NCBI GenBank assembly: GCA_964564415.1
Contig: CAZMAV010000004.1
Location: 248,001-312,000 of the forward strand
Origin: JALEFZ01 sp964564415
GTDB taxonomy: Bacteria > Bacteroidota > Bacteroidia > J057
Direction: 5' to 3'
DNA length: 64,000 nt
The notes under the pieces are model-generated. The model did no database searches, was not told the origin of the DNA, and was given only the letters and a program-made list of their open reading frames with translations. Shown here piece by piece: positions 43,381-56,200 of the stretch. The position numbers and the translations under genes are program-made. Every line of letters starts with the position of its first letter. Position 1 is the stretch's first letter.

Positions 43381-44511
43381 ATGAAAAACAAGCCAGGCAT
43401 CCTGATTGCCCTTTTGGTTTCAGGCGCTCTGTTGAGCGGCTGCCACCTAGCTCGTTTTCTGAAGTGGGGCTTCGCAGACTACGAGGACTATAAGAAGTTT
43501 CCCAAGGTAAAACTGGAAAAGTCCACCCATCCTCAGCCCTTCCTGGAAGACGAGGAGCAAAACAGAAAGATCAGTTTTCCGCAAAGTATAGAGGTGGGAA
43601 AGGACCGGTTTTCCTTCGAAGAAGGACTCAGGAAAAGCAGTACCTATGCTTTTTTGGTGATCAGAAATGACAGCATTCTTTATGAATATTACCAGGAACC
43701 CCTGGGCATTGCCATGCAGGGTCCTTCCTTTTCGGTCGCAAAATCCTTTGTGAGCACCCTGGTAGGAACAGCTCTATTAGAGGGAAAAATCGACAGCCTT
43801 CAAGCTCCAATTACAGCCTACCTTGAACTTCCGGATAAAAAGGAATACGAACGGATCAGCATCGAAGACTTATTGACTATGCAATCAGGCATACAGTTTT
43901 CGGAGTCCTATTACAATCCTTTCAGTGACATAAGCAAACTGTACTACGGCAAGAACATTAAAAAGAGCCTGGAGAGGATTCGGATCAATCGCCCACCTGG
44001 ACGTGGCTTCAAATACCATAGTTTCAATACTCAGTTGCTGGCTTTCATACTGGAAGAAGCTACGGGAATGTCCATTGATCGCTATGCACAACTGAAGCTG
44101 TGGGAGCCTTTGGGGATGGAAAACCCTGCATTTTGGAGCTTGGACAGTGAGAAATATCAGACGGTGAAAGCCTATTGCTGCCTCAATGCCACAGCAAGAG
44201 ACTTTGCCAAGCTCGGTCGACTCTACCTGAATAAAGGCAGGCAGAGTGGCAAGCAAATCATATCCGAAAATTGGGTAAAGGAGTGTTCGGACTTCGATCG
44301 GGGTGGCTGGTATATCTACTCCTACCAATTGTGGGAAGGTAGCAAGAACTACCAAGATATGACGGCCATAGGAGTACTGGACCAGTATCTCTACGTCAAC
44401 TTCGATGAAAATATGATCATGGTCAGGCTGGGCAACAAAGGAAAGGGAGGTTGGCTCGATGTATTTGAAGCCCTGGTTGACCTGAATCAACAGCTTAAAC
44501 CAAAGCCTTGA
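43381..44511 (+). CDS. class C beta-lactamase family lipoprotein (serine hydrolase)
   Basis: A 376-residue lipoprotein of the beta-lactamase/penicillin-binding-protein-like serine hydrolase family. The lipobox is LLSGC (Cys21). The nucleophile Ser118 is in SVAK (118-121), and the Tyr-x-Ser motif is YHS (212-214). LLTMQSGIQF is the usual loop after the catalytic domain start. Many such proteins are esterases or peptidases, not true lactamases, so antibiotic resistance should not be inferred. It follows the 41914 gene by 33 nt and may belong to the same transcript. Confidence 0.88.
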   Translation: MKNKPGILIALLVSGALLSGCHLARFLKWGFADYEDYKKFPKVKLEKSTHPQPFLEDEEQNRKISFPQSIEVGKDRFSFEEGLRKSSTYAFLVIRNDSILYEYYQEPLGIAMQGPSFSVAKSFVSTLVGTALLEGKIDSLQAPITAYLELPDKKEYERISIEDLLTMQSGIQFSESYYNPFSDISKLYYGKNIKKSLERIRINRPPGRGFKYHSFNTQLLAFILEEATGMSIDRYAQLKLWEPLGMENPAFWSLDSEKYQTVKAYCCLNATARDFAKLGRLYLNKGRQSGKQIISENWVKECSDFDRGGWYIYSYQLWEGSKNYQDMTAIGVLDQYLYVNFDENMIMVRLGNKGKGGWLDVFEALVDLNQQLKPKP

Positions 44512-44710
44512 GTATTCGACCTCACTCAAAGCAAGTGTTCTCTTCTCCCCGGACCTGAAATTTTCGACCAATTGCCCTACAGATCGACGAAGGGTCAAAT
44601 ATTCCGCCCAACGACCGACTTTCTTCCGGCGGATTATACGGCAGTCTGTCGAGCTGTCCTCCCACAAGGAGAAAGGTTTATCGACCTTTAATCTATTCAA
44701 TCACAGAACA

Positions 44711-47125
44711 ATGAAAAGACTCATAACCACCCTTTCGGCCTTACTATGCCTGATAACCTGGATGCAGGGCCAAAACTATTCCATAAGAGGAATTCTTGAG
44801 CTTCCTTCGGGCGAATCTGTCGGATTTGCCAGTGTCATGCTCAAAAACAGCAGCGACTCAAGCCTCATAAAGGCTGCATACAGCGACAAAGAAGGTGTCT
44901 TTATCTTCAAACCTGTAGAAAAGGGCAGCTACTTCCTTGAAATTTCTCGAATAGGTATACTCCCCTATACCTCCTCAGACCTCAACTACCAGGGCGAGGG
45001 CATTGATCTGGGAGTTATTGCCATGACTCAGCAGGATGCTTCGATGGATGAAGTAGAAATTTCTGCCATCAGGCCCATTATTGAGGTAAAACCCGACCGG
45101 ACTATATTCAATGTACAAAATTCACTGACTGCCATCGGAACCTCCGGCTTTGAACTGCTGAGAAAGGCTCCCGGGGTCCTTGTCGACAATAACAACAACA
45201 TCATTGTAGAAGGAAAATCCGGAGTCCAGATCTACATTGACGATAAACCTACCCAAATGAGCGGTGAAGACCTGGTCTCCTACCTGAAGACCATTCAGGC
45301 CTCCGACATAGAAGCTATCGAAATCATTACCCAGCCCTCTTCCAAGTATGATGCAGCAGGCTCAGGAGGAATTATCAATATTCGCCTCAAACGAGACAAG
45401 CGCATGGGTTTTAATGGATCTATCAACAGTGGTGTCTCCTATGGCAGGTATTTTAGACACAACCACTCGATCTCTCTCAATCACAGGGGAAAACGGGCGG
45501 CTTCTTTCTTAAATTATTCTAACAACTTCGGGAGGACCTGGTATTTTATTCACCAATATCGAAAGCAAAATGAAATCAATTTTGATTCCGAAACCGAAAA
45601 CTGGTCCGGAGGCCCCTCTCACAACCTTAGGGCAGGGACTGATATTTTTCTCGGCGAGCGAAGTACCCTGGGTGTAGTGGTCAATGCCAGCATCATCGAA
45701 AGCGAATCCGAAGGATTGACCCGTACCCCGATCACGCCCTTTGATGCGGAAACACCTCTGCAGGTATTGATTGCAGAAAATACCTCTGCTTCCTCCTCCC
45801 AAAATTATTTCGCCAACCTCAATTACCGCTACAGGGATACCCTGAGCAAGTCCTGGAGCATTGACTTAGACTACGGCCAGTTCACAAAGGACCATGCCAG
45901 CTTTCAGCCCAACTCCTACTATAGTGGAGATGAAGACAGCTTGCTTTTCGAACAAAACTACCAAATGTATACCCCCAGACAGATTGACGTCTGGTCAGCC
46001 AAGACCGACTACGAGCAGAAGTTCGGAAATGGAAACCTTGCCCTCGGAGCCAAGTTTTCTTTGGTCTCCACCGACAATACCTTTGAGTTTTTTAATATTC
46101 ATAATGGAGAGGAGATCCTCGACGAAAACAGGAGCAACAACTTCGTCTATGGCGAACAAATCAATGCTGGCTATGTCAACCTTAGCCAGACCTGGAACAA
46201 ATTTAGTGCCCAGGCAGGGCTGAGGGTAGAACAGACCATTTCAGAGGGTATCCTTACCAGTGCCCAGCAAAATGACCTGGATCAGGTAAAGAGAAATTAT
46301 ACCAATTTCTTTCCGAGTGCTGGGATGAGCTACGACATGAACCGCAAGAACTCCTTTGGATTCTCTTATAGCCGAAGGATTAGAAGACCAAATTACCGTA
46401 CCCTCAATCCTTTTGAAGCACAGTTGGACGAACTTTCCTTTTCCAGGGGCAATCCCTTTCTACAGCCTCAGTACACCCACAACCTCAAAGTGTCTCACAC
46501 CTACAGGTCGTATATGGTTACCTCTCTCAGTTACAGCTACGTAAATGACTTCTTCGCCTATATCTCCGATGTGCTGGACGAGCAGCGAAGCTTCATGATG
46601 ACCCAAAACATCGCCGATAAGGAAGTGGTGAACTTTGGACTTTCTCTTCCCCTACCTGTTGCTTCCTGGTATCTCTTCGATATCAACCTTAATGCCTACA
46701 GGGTTTGGTACAGATCGGACAATCCCAAGTTCCAACCCTTGGAACAGACCACCATGACGGCTTACGTCCAGAATACCTTTTCATTGCCCAAGGGCTTCAA
46801 ATTTGAAATATCCGGTTGGTTTTCCTCCCCAAATATCTGGGGCGGAACCTACCAAACCAGGTCTCTGGGATCGGTAGATTTGGGCCTTCAAAAAAAGTTT
46901 CTTAACGACAAACTCTCGGCTCGACTGGCTTTTACTGATATCTTTTTCTCTTCACCTTGGAGAGGTTTCACAGAATTTGGCGACCTTCGAATCGACGGTA
47001 CCGGAGGCTGGGAAAGTAGGCAGGTGAAATTCTCCCTCATCTATAATTTTGGAAACAAAGACATCAAATCCGCCAAGAAGAGAAATTCAGCGGTTGAGGA
47101 CGAAGCCGGTAGAATAGGTGATTAA
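44711..47125 (+). CDS. TonB-plug outer-membrane beta-barrel protein (OMP_b-brl_3 type)
   Basis: An 804-residue outer-membrane protein. Signal peptide 1-20 (ending MQGQ), a CarboxypepD_reg-like domain (RGILELPSGESVGFASVML), a plug-like domain (about 120-230: LLRKAPGVLVDNNNNIIVEG, IEIITQPSSKYDAAGSGGII) and a 500-residue barrel ending in a short linker without the strong aromatic end of classical TonB receptors. The family is involved in nutrient or peptide uptake with or without TonB; a substrate cannot be predicted. Its stop is followed by a shared bidirectional terminator. Confidence 0.88.
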   Translation: MKRLITTLSALLCLITWMQGQNYSIRGILELPSGESVGFASVMLKNSSDSSLIKAAYSDKEGVFIFKPVEKGSYFLEISRIGILPYTSSDLNYQGEGIDLGVIAMTQQDASMDEVEISAIRPIIEVKPDRTIFNVQNSLTAIGTSGFELLRKAPGVLVDNNNNIIVEGKSGVQIYIDDKPTQMSGEDLVSYLKTIQASDIEAIEIITQPSSKYDAAGSGGIINIRLKRDKRMGFNGSINSGVSYGRYFRHNHSISLNHRGKRAASFLNYSNNFGRTWYFIHQYRKQNEINFDSETENWSGGPSHNLRAGTDIFLGERSTLGVVVNASIIESESEGLTRTPITPFDAETPLQVLIAENTSASSSQNYFANLNYRYRDTLSKSWSIDLDYGQFTKDHASFQPNSYYSGDEDSLLFEQNYQMYTPRQIDVWSAKTDYEQKFGNGNLALGAKFSLVSTDNTFEFFNIHNGEEILDENRSNNFVYGEQINAGYVNLSQTWNKFSAQAGLRVEQTISEGILTSAQQNDLDQVKRNYTNFFPSAGMSYDMNRKNSFGFSYSRRIRRPNYRTLNPFEAQLDELSFSRGNPFLQPQYTHNLKVSHTYRSYMVTSLSYSYVNDFFAYISDVLDEQRSFMMTQNIADKEVVNFGLSLPLPVASWYLFDINLNAYRVWYRSDNPKFQPLEQTTMTAYVQNTFSLPKGFKFEISGWFSSPNIWGGTYQTRSLGSVDLGLQKKFLNDKLSARLAFTDIFFSSPWRGFTEFGDLRIDGTGGWESRQVKFSLIYNFGNKDIKSAKKRNSAVEDEAGRIGD

Positions 47126-47159
47126 ATGCATTCATCGGTAAAAATGGTGTAATAAAAAA

Positions 47160-47196
47160 AGAGGCCCTCTCGATTCTGAAAGGGCCTCTTTTTATG
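47160..47196. terminator. bidirectional 9-bp hairpin terminator
   Basis: AGAGGCCCT (47160-47168) and AGGGCCTCT (47181-47189) with A and T runs on the outer sides. It lies between the convergent barrel gene and giant PKD gene and can terminate both. Confidence 0.85.
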
Positions 47197-47206
47197 CTAT
47201 TAAAAT

Positions 47207-50200
47207 TTACCTCAACAGGGTAATGGAGCCTCGGAAAAGGAAGGGCAGACCATTCTTACCGGTTCCCTTCGCGATGTAGACGTAGGTACCCTCGGAGACC
47301 TGGGCTCCCTGATAGGTTCCATCCCAGAAATCATCCAAGCTTTTGCCTTCATAGATCAAAAGTCCCCAGCGGCTAAAGACCTTCCATTCGATCTGATCCA
47401 CAAGAAAGCCTTTGAGCCTGAATTCATCATTGACTCCGTCTCCATTTGGCGTAAAGGCCGAAGCGGCATAGACGGACGTCTCGAAATCCAGGCATACCTC
47501 ATTGGAAAGAGATTCCAATCGGTTGCCTCCTCTCTCCAGGGCTACGACTCGGTAGCAATACCGGGATTGTTCTAAAGGTCCACTCTGATCCAGGTAGGAT
47601 TGCTGAGTCCCCTGGACAAAATCCAAAACTTCCCATTGATTGGCGGCCTCATTGAAGCGTTCGATTCGGTAGCGGTCAACCCCAAATCTCCAAGACTCAT
47701 ATGCTGTCCAATCGAGCTTGATCTCGCTGCCTTCACGACCGGCCTCTAACAAGATGGTTTTGCCGACATCGCTTACCGAGGTGGTGTTTCCACAGCTGTC
47801 CTGAGCAGAAACCCGATAGGCATAGGAGGATCGATTGACATCTGTATTGAGGTCCTGAAACTTCTCCTCTCCCTCGGGCAGGGTGGCATAGGTGGTAAAA
47901 CTTCCTCCGTTTTCGGATTTTTCCACATATATCACCGATACATTGGGGATGTCGAAGGGCTCCCATTCGACCAGGGTATAGCGATTGTCTTCTACCGTAG
48001 CCCTTAGCATGGCGGTGGCCTCCGCTTGCTGTGCATTTTCACCCAAGACCTGGGTCGTATCAGACCAGGACCGCTCCTGCGGAGTTGTACCAATGGCCAA
48101 TACCCGGTAGGACACATCATTGAAGCAGTCGTCAAGTTCCTCTTCGAAACTGGTCTGGCTTCCGTCTACCACCCCTATAAAGCTGGCATTGGCCACGTCA
48201 TAGTCCCTTACGCGGAAGATTTCATACTGAGACACCTCATCCCAGCCCCGGTAGGGATTCCATCTAAGTAAAATCCTGCCCGGAAGGACATCAGCCCTTG
48301 CCTCTACTGTACAGTGGGCTTCAGTGCCAGCCAGCAGAGACTCCCTTCCACAGAGATTGGTTACCGTTACCTTATAGCAGTGGCTCCTGCTCTCGGTGGA
48401 TACTCCCCGGTCGATGAAGACAGTATCATTGATGTAGGAAGTCTGGTAGACCGCTATGTAGCCAGTTCCTGGTTCTTCCCGGTACACTGTGTATTCGGCA
48501 AACTCCTCTTCTAGCCCCTGGCGTTCAAAGGTTACCTCCACCTGATTTCCATTTAGGACAGAGGCTTTTCTTACTCCAATGGGTACTGGAATAATATCTC
48601 CAAATACCTCTATCAGCTGGTCTTTGGCTACTTCCACCTGACAACCCACAGAGTCGGTCACCCTCAGCCTTACATCGTAAATTCCCGCTGCATCGTAGGG
48701 ATGGCTAGCCGTGGGTACCAGAGTAGTGGCTTTGTTGCCGTCGCCATAGTCCCAGTCCCACTTGGCAATGCCCGATTGTGAGTTGGCTGTAGCCGTAAAG
48801 TTGGCTACTACTGGCGGACAATCGGACTGATATTCTGCGACAAAATCTGCCTCCGGATGGTCGAGGTTGATCAGATTGACCTTCGTCATGCTGCCTCTAC
48901 ATCCAAAGGGATCCACAACTTCCAGGCTTACAGTATATACCCCATCCTGGTCATAAGTATGAGCAGGATTTTGCTCCGTCGAAGTTGTTCCATCCCCAAA
49001 GTTCCAGTTCCAGGATTCGATCAGATGCTGGGTTTCATCGCTAAAGCTGATCACCTGGGGCGCACAGCCAATGGTATCGCTAGGCGAGAAATCAACCTGG
49101 GGAGCATTGCGCAGGAAGATAGCCCTGGATGTCGTATCTCTACAGCCGTTGTTGTCTTCCACTACCAGGCTCACAATCTTTCTTCCATCCTCATCCATGA
49201 AGAGGGAAAAATTTTGGGATCGGCCTGCCAGGCTGTCGTCCACATACCATTCAAAGTCCGCAATGCCTACGGCTGAGCTACTGAAATCGGTGAAGGTAGC
49301 CGTGAAGGGACCACAATTACTCGTATCGCTGGGCAAGAAGCTCGCGACAGGTCCGCCAGAAATTTGGATCAGGTCATCAAAGGAGATGGAATCCTGACAG
49401 CCATGGATATTGGTAATGAACAGACTTACATCATAATTACCGGGCTGAGCATAGAGGTGTGAAGGATTCTGCTGTACCGAGATATTTCCATCACCAAAGT
49501 CCCATCTCCAGGCCACCAGGGTGGTATCGCCGATGGAAAGATCAGAAAACTGTACCAGGGTCCCTGGACATCCTCCCCTAAGGTCTGCCTCAAAGTCTGC
49601 CAGGGGATGGTCATAGCGGATGTAGGCAGGTTTTTCCAGCCTATCTGAACATCCGACCTCATTTTCCACTTTCAAGCTTAGGGTGTAGACCCCGTCGTTT
49701 TGATAGGTATGGGCCGGTTGAGAGATGAGTGCACTGTCTCCATCTCCAAAGGTCCAGCTCCATCTGACAATATTATAGGTATCATCCGTAGAGAGGTCCA
49801 GGAAGTTGGCGACCTGTGGGGCACAGCCAAAGGTATCGGGAGAAATGAAATTGGCAAGGGGAGAGGCTACGGCTTCTACCTCCTTCAAAAGGCTGTCCCT
49901 ACAACCGTAGTCATCTTCGATCACCATGCGGATCGACTGTATCCCCGCATCAGAATATGCGTAGGAAGGCTCTTGGATCATGGACGTATCTCCATTTCCG
50001 AAATCCCATTCCCAGATACTTATGGCAGCTTCTCCGGCTTGACTCTGGTCATTCATGCTAATGCCAAAGGGCACACAACCGAGGCTATCAGAAACCCTGA
50101 AATCTGCAGTAGGAGGGGTAAATATCCTCACCGCATTGGGGATAATCCTGGTTTTACTACAGCCCTTCACATTGGTGATGGTTAAGGAAACGGTGTAGGT

Positions 50201-53200
50201 CCCGGGGCTGGAATAGACGTGGCGAGGAGCCCTTACCACAGAAGTATTTCCATCACCAAAATCCCAGAGCCAGCCAACCAGGGTGGTATCGGCCCTTGAC
50301 TCATCGGTAAATGAAACCTCCATTCCGGGACAGCCCTCCTGAACATCCATGCTAAAATCTGCCTGAGGATTGGTCAGCCTGATGTACTGAGGACGGAGAA
50401 GGGTATCTCTACATCCTTCTACGTCTTCAACAAGCAATTCAACGTCATAATTTCCATCTGTCTGGTAGGTATGGCTGGGAAACTGAAGGTCAGACGTCTT
50501 TCCATCCCCAAAATTCCACCTCCAATCGACGATACTCTGAGGACCGGTACTCAAATCTGTAAAATCAGTAGTTGCAGGAGCACAGCCCAGGGTATCCACC
50601 GACATGAAAGCCGCTCTAGGTCCGTTAAGCACTTCGATTTCTCTGTTAAAGGTATGCTCACAGCCGTTGTTATCTGTAACGGATAGTTCTACTTCGTAAA
50701 TCCCGGGGGCGACAAAGGTATGCACCGGATTATTGGCCATAGAAGAGGCTCCATCCCCAAAATCCCAGTTCCAGGCCACGATGGGAGAGGAATTACCGAT
50801 GGAATTGTCTACGAAACTCACCTCCATCGGTCCACATCCCCTAAGGGCGGACGGAGTAAAGATGGCCTGTGGACCATCGAGTATTTCTACCTCCTGGCTT
50901 CGGGTAAAGGTGTGGGAGCAACCCAAGATATTGGTCACCGTGAGGCTGACGTCGTAGGTCCCTCCTTGGGTATAGAAATGGACCGGATTCCGATCAGTCG
51001 AGGTGTTGCCATCTCCAAAGTTCCATAACCATCCCGTCAGGGTGGTATCGGGAATGGATTGATCGATGAAACTGATGTTGGTGCCAGGACACTCCTGGGT
51101 AGAGGCCACCCTAAAATCCGCTATCGGATGTGAAAGTCGAATATAATTGTTCTTGACCAGGGAGTCCCTACAGCCATACTCGTCTTCTACAACCAAGCTT
51201 ACATCGTAGATGCCATCGCTGCTGTAGGTATGGGTGGGAAATTGTCCATTGCCCCCGTTTCCATCTCCAAAACTCCAGGTCCAATCCATCAATTGTCCAT
51301 CCCCCCGATTGCTCTGGTCCTGGAAGGTAACAGCAAAAGGAGAACATCCCAGGCTATCCGAAGCGAGAAAATATACCCTGGGAGGCTCATAGACCTGAAT
51401 CTGCTCGCTGGCTGTATCCCTACAACCATTTCCATCTGTCACGATCAATCGAATGTCATAATTGCCGGGATTAGCATAACTGCGAGAAGGATTGGTAAAA
51501 ACAGAACTTACACCATCGTCCAGGTCCCACTCCCAGTTGAGAATGGGGGAGGAACCATTAGAGGAAGTATTGGCGAAGCTGGCATTCAGAGGAGGACAAG
51601 AAGCGAACTCCGATGGATTGAAGGAGGCCACAGGAGGTGAATATACCTCTATGGTGTCTACCTTGGTCAGGGTTGTCACACATCCACTTGCATCGCTGAT
51701 GGTCAAACTTACAGTATAGCCTCCCGGTGTATCGTAGGTATTTTGTGGATTTTTCTGGGTAGAAGTATTACCATCTCCAAAATCCCAGTTCCAGGCGACC
51801 ACATCAGAAACAGTCTGTGAAAAGTCGGTGAAGCTTACTTCGGTTCCAGGACAAATATTGGCTGGACTAAGGCTGAAAATAACCTCCGGTGGCCCCAGCC
51901 TGATGTAATCAGGCCTGGATAGTGTCTGTACACAGCCAAATTCATCCTCTATGGTGAGGCTCACATCATAGTTCCCATTGGCAGCATAGGTGTGGATGGG
52001 GAATTGAGCATTCGAAGTATTACCATCTCCAAAATCCCAGAACCAAGATACGATAGCTCCTGAGGCTATGCTTTGGTCGAAAAAGTTGATGGTTTTGGGA
52101 GCACAACCAAGGGTGTCGCTCACACTGAAATCCACCCTCGGCAAAGCCCTAGCCCTTACCTCGGCTTGGGTCGTATCTCTACATCCCGCATCGTCCGCTA
52201 CAATCAGGCTCACGTCGTAAGTTCCCGGGCTGCCAAAGGTCATCACGGGATTGACCTGGGTAGAGGTCAGCCCATTGCCAAAGTCCCACTCATAACTGTC
52301 GATGGGGGCATCCCCTGCCTGGGCAGTGCTGGCAAAGTTAATGCTCAGCGGGGTACAGTTAGCCGTATCCCCAGGCGTAAAGGAAGCAGTGGGCCCTTCA
52401 TTTACCTGAATCAAGGAAGGCTTTAGCAGCGTATCCCTACAGCCCATGACATTGCCTACAATCAGACGTACAGAATAATTTCCTGAATTCGGATAAATAT
52501 GAACAGGGTTTTCCTGATTGGAAGTACTCCCATCGCCGAAGTTCCAGTTCCAACTCGTTAGGGTAGTATCCTCAATGCTTTGATCTTCAAAACTTGCCCT
52601 CACCGGAGGACAGAATCCATCCGTAAGGTGGCTGAAAGCTGCCTGAGGATGAGAGAGGCGAATGAATTGAGTTTTTGTAAGGCTGTCGGTACAACCATTG
52701 GCATCAACCACCACCAACTTTACATCATAGGTCCCATCGCTGGTGTAAACATGGCTTGGATTTTCTTGGTTAGAAGTATTTCCATCGCCAAAATCCCAGT
52801 TCCAGGACTGAATTGAAGCCGCTGCAAATACCTGAGCCTGAAAATTAATGCTCTGGGGAGCACAGCCCCTACGACCATCGGCAGTAAAGTCAACCTGAGG
52901 TACTTCATTCACCCTGATTAATATACTCGTGTCGTGCGCACAACCATTCGCATCTACTACTGCAAGGCTCACCCTATAATCACCAGCTTGAGTGTAGGTA
53001 AGGCTAGGATTAGACTGGCTACTGCTCCTCCCATCTCCAAAGTCCCAAGTCTGTCCAATTAGAGGGCCTCCACCCAGGATGGACAGATTCTCCAAATCCA
53101 GGGTTAGAGGGGCACAAGCTTCTGTGATGCTGGTGCCTATTTGTGCTGTGGGTGGGGCAAAGACCTCAATGGTCCCACTTTCACTGTCCGTACAGCCCTG

Positions 53201-56200
53201 GGTATTTACGATGGTTAAGGTAACTGTATAAATGCCCGGCTGATCATAGGTGTGCAGAGGATTGCTGCCTGTAGCCGTAGTTCCATCACCAAAGTTCCAG
53301 CTTCGGCTAACAATGGGGAAGTCAGGAATGGAAAAGTCAAAAAACTGAATGGTACCCCCGGGGCAAACCTCGTCCCTATCCTGGGCAAAAATTGCGATAG
53401 GACGGGTAAGGTTGATGTAATCCGGCTTCACAATGGTATCTGTACAGCCAAAATTATCTGTTACCACGAGGCTTACCGTATAGCTCCCTGTCAATGTGTA
53501 GGTATGGGTAGGGGTCTCAAGGTTTGAGCTGTTTCCATCCCCAAAGTCCCACTCCCAGGCTACAATATTTGCTGGTGTCTGAGTATCATCAAAGAAGGTA
53601 ATCGTCTCGTCGCACCCAAGGGTCGAACTCGCAGAAAAATCTGCCTGTGGCAAGGGGATAGCTTCTACCCTTCTGACAGTTGTATCCTCACATCCCAAGC
53701 GGTCCCTTACAATCAGCTGCACGTCATAGCTTCCAGGCAGGGTAAAGAGTTCCGATTCTGTGCTTCCACTGCCGGTCAGTCCATTTCCAAAGTCCCAGGA
53801 CCAAGCTACGATGCCTGTATCTCCAGGAATTGAAGTATCTGTAAGGGTCGATGCAAGCGGGGTACATCCTACAGTATCGGAAATGGCAAATGCAGCCTGG
53901 GGTCCGTTTACGACTTCGATTATAGCTGTCTTGCTCCTGCTGTCGGAACAGCCATTTACATTGGTTACCGTCAGGGAGACCGTGTAGAATCCGGGCTGGG
54001 TATATCGATGGGGAATCGAAGGTCCATTACCTGTACTTCCATCACCAAAATCCCAACCCCAGCCAATGAGAGAGGTGTCTGCAAGGCTGGCATCGGTGAA
54101 GATAATGTCGATGCCCGGACAGACTTTGGAGGCACTCTGGATAAAGTCTGCCACCGGCTCCGAAAGCCTTATGTAGTTGGGCCGTACCAAAGTCTGCCGG
54201 CAGCCAAACACATCCTCCACTGTCAAGCTCACGTCATAGACGCCATTGGCAGTGTAGGTGTGGCTGGGAAATTGGGCATTCGAAGTATTTCCATCGCCAA
54301 AGTCCCAAAAATAATCGCTCAAGGCAGCCGCTCCGCCTGAAGAATTCTGAAAGTTGACCGTACGGGGAGCACAGCCTACCGAATCTGCTGTTGCAAAATC
54401 AGAATTGGGTAAGGGCCTGGAAATAACCTGCCTCCGTGCTGTATCAGTACAGGCATTTTGATCCCTGGCTACAAGCGTTATTTCATAAATACCTGCCTGG
54501 GTGTAGGTATGGCTGGCAGCCAGGGTGGCAGCCCCATTACCATCCCCAAATTGCCATTCATAAGCCGTGATGGGCCAGGTATTGGCAGTAGAAGTGTTTG
54601 TCAGGATAAGGGAAAAGGGTGTACAACCCGCCGTATCAGAAAGTACAAAGGAAGCATCTGGCTTATCAGCTACCTGGACGACATTGGTCTTGAAGACTGT
54701 ATCGGTACAACCGAGGACATTCTCTACGATAAGACTGACCGTATAAGTCCCACTACTGGTGTAAATATGGGTAGCAGTGGCACCACTCCCACTATTGCCA
54801 TCCCCAAAATCCCACCTCCAATCCACAAGGGTGGTATCGGGAATGCTGTTGTCGCTAAAGGTAACTTGTTCACCTTCACAGAGATCTATAGATGAAATCT
54901 GAAAGTCTGCCTGAGGACGCCTGACCTCTACATAATCATTGCGGAGCATGGTGTCCCGACAGCCGTTGAGGTCAGTTACAATCAGCCTCACATCGTAGAT
55001 CCCCATGCTTCCATACACGTGATTAGGAGAAGAAATATTGCTGCTGTTTCCATCACCAAAATCCCATTCAAAGCCTGAAAGTCCTACGGGTCCTGAGGAA
55101 GTATTTCCGAAGGAAACCGCCAGAGGAGGACAACCACTGTTGTTGACGGCAAAGAAGGAAGCATCGGGATTATCAAATACCTCCACGCTTCGGCTGACAC
55201 TCCCCTGACAGCCATTTCCATCTGTAACTTGAAGTGCTACAGTATAATTTCCCGATGAAAGGAAGGTGGCAGCAGGAGTCTGGCTGATCGCTGTATCTCC
55301 ATTGCCAAAGTCCCAGCGAAGGCTGCTTATCGCCGCACTGTTTCCGACAGAGGTATTGGTGAAATTTACCCTCAGCGGAGCACAGCCCGCCGTATCTGAA
55401 AGGGTAAATTGAGGCGTCGGACCATTGAAAATCCTAATATAATTTGCCTTGCTAAGGGTATCTCTACAGCCATAACTATTGGTAATGACTAAGCTGACGG
55501 TGTAAACCCCCGGACTCACGTAGGCATGAACAGGATTTTGGAGGGTAGAAGTATTCCCATCTCCAAAATCCCATTTCCAGGTCTGTATGGGATGATCGGG
55601 AAGAGACAGGTCTGAAAAATTAATGTTGGTACCCGGGCAGGCCTCCTGAATATCAGAATTAAAATCAGCCACAGGAAGGCTCAAGTTGATGTAATTTGTT
55701 TTGGTTAATGTTCGACTACAGCCATTGACATCCGTAACCCTAAGGCTGACGCTGTAGCTGCCCTCGCTTACATAAGTATGGCTGGGATTGCGAAGGTTGG
55801 AGGTATTGCCATCACCAAAGTCCCATTCCCAGGTACTCAACATAGAAGCACCCGCGGAGCGGTCCGTAAAATTGAATACCTGCCCCGAACAGCCAAGGGA
55901 ATCATTTGCTACAAAATCAGGATCTGGAAGGCGATAAGCCTCTACCGAGAGATTGGCACTGTCCTGACAGCCATTCGCATCGGTAACCTTGAGTTCCACC
56001 TCATAGATTCCCGGATTTCCATAGGTATGATTGGTATTTTGGAGGAATGACTGGTTTCCATCACCAAAATCCCACTCCCAGGTATTGATGGCCGCATCGC
56101 CCATCCCCGAGGCATCGGTGAGATTTAAGCTAAATGGGGTACAATCAGCACTGTCAGAAACCGTAAATGATACCAAAGGAGGATTCAAGACCGTAATACT

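Noticed and set aside
43381..44511. Antibiotic resistance by beta-lactamase
   Set aside because: The class C-like fold is shared by many esterases and peptidases; sequence alone does not support resistance.
43885..44700. 271-codon antisense frame over the beta-lactamase family gene
   Set aside because: Sense gene has lipobox, SVAK and YHS motifs; antisense product has none.
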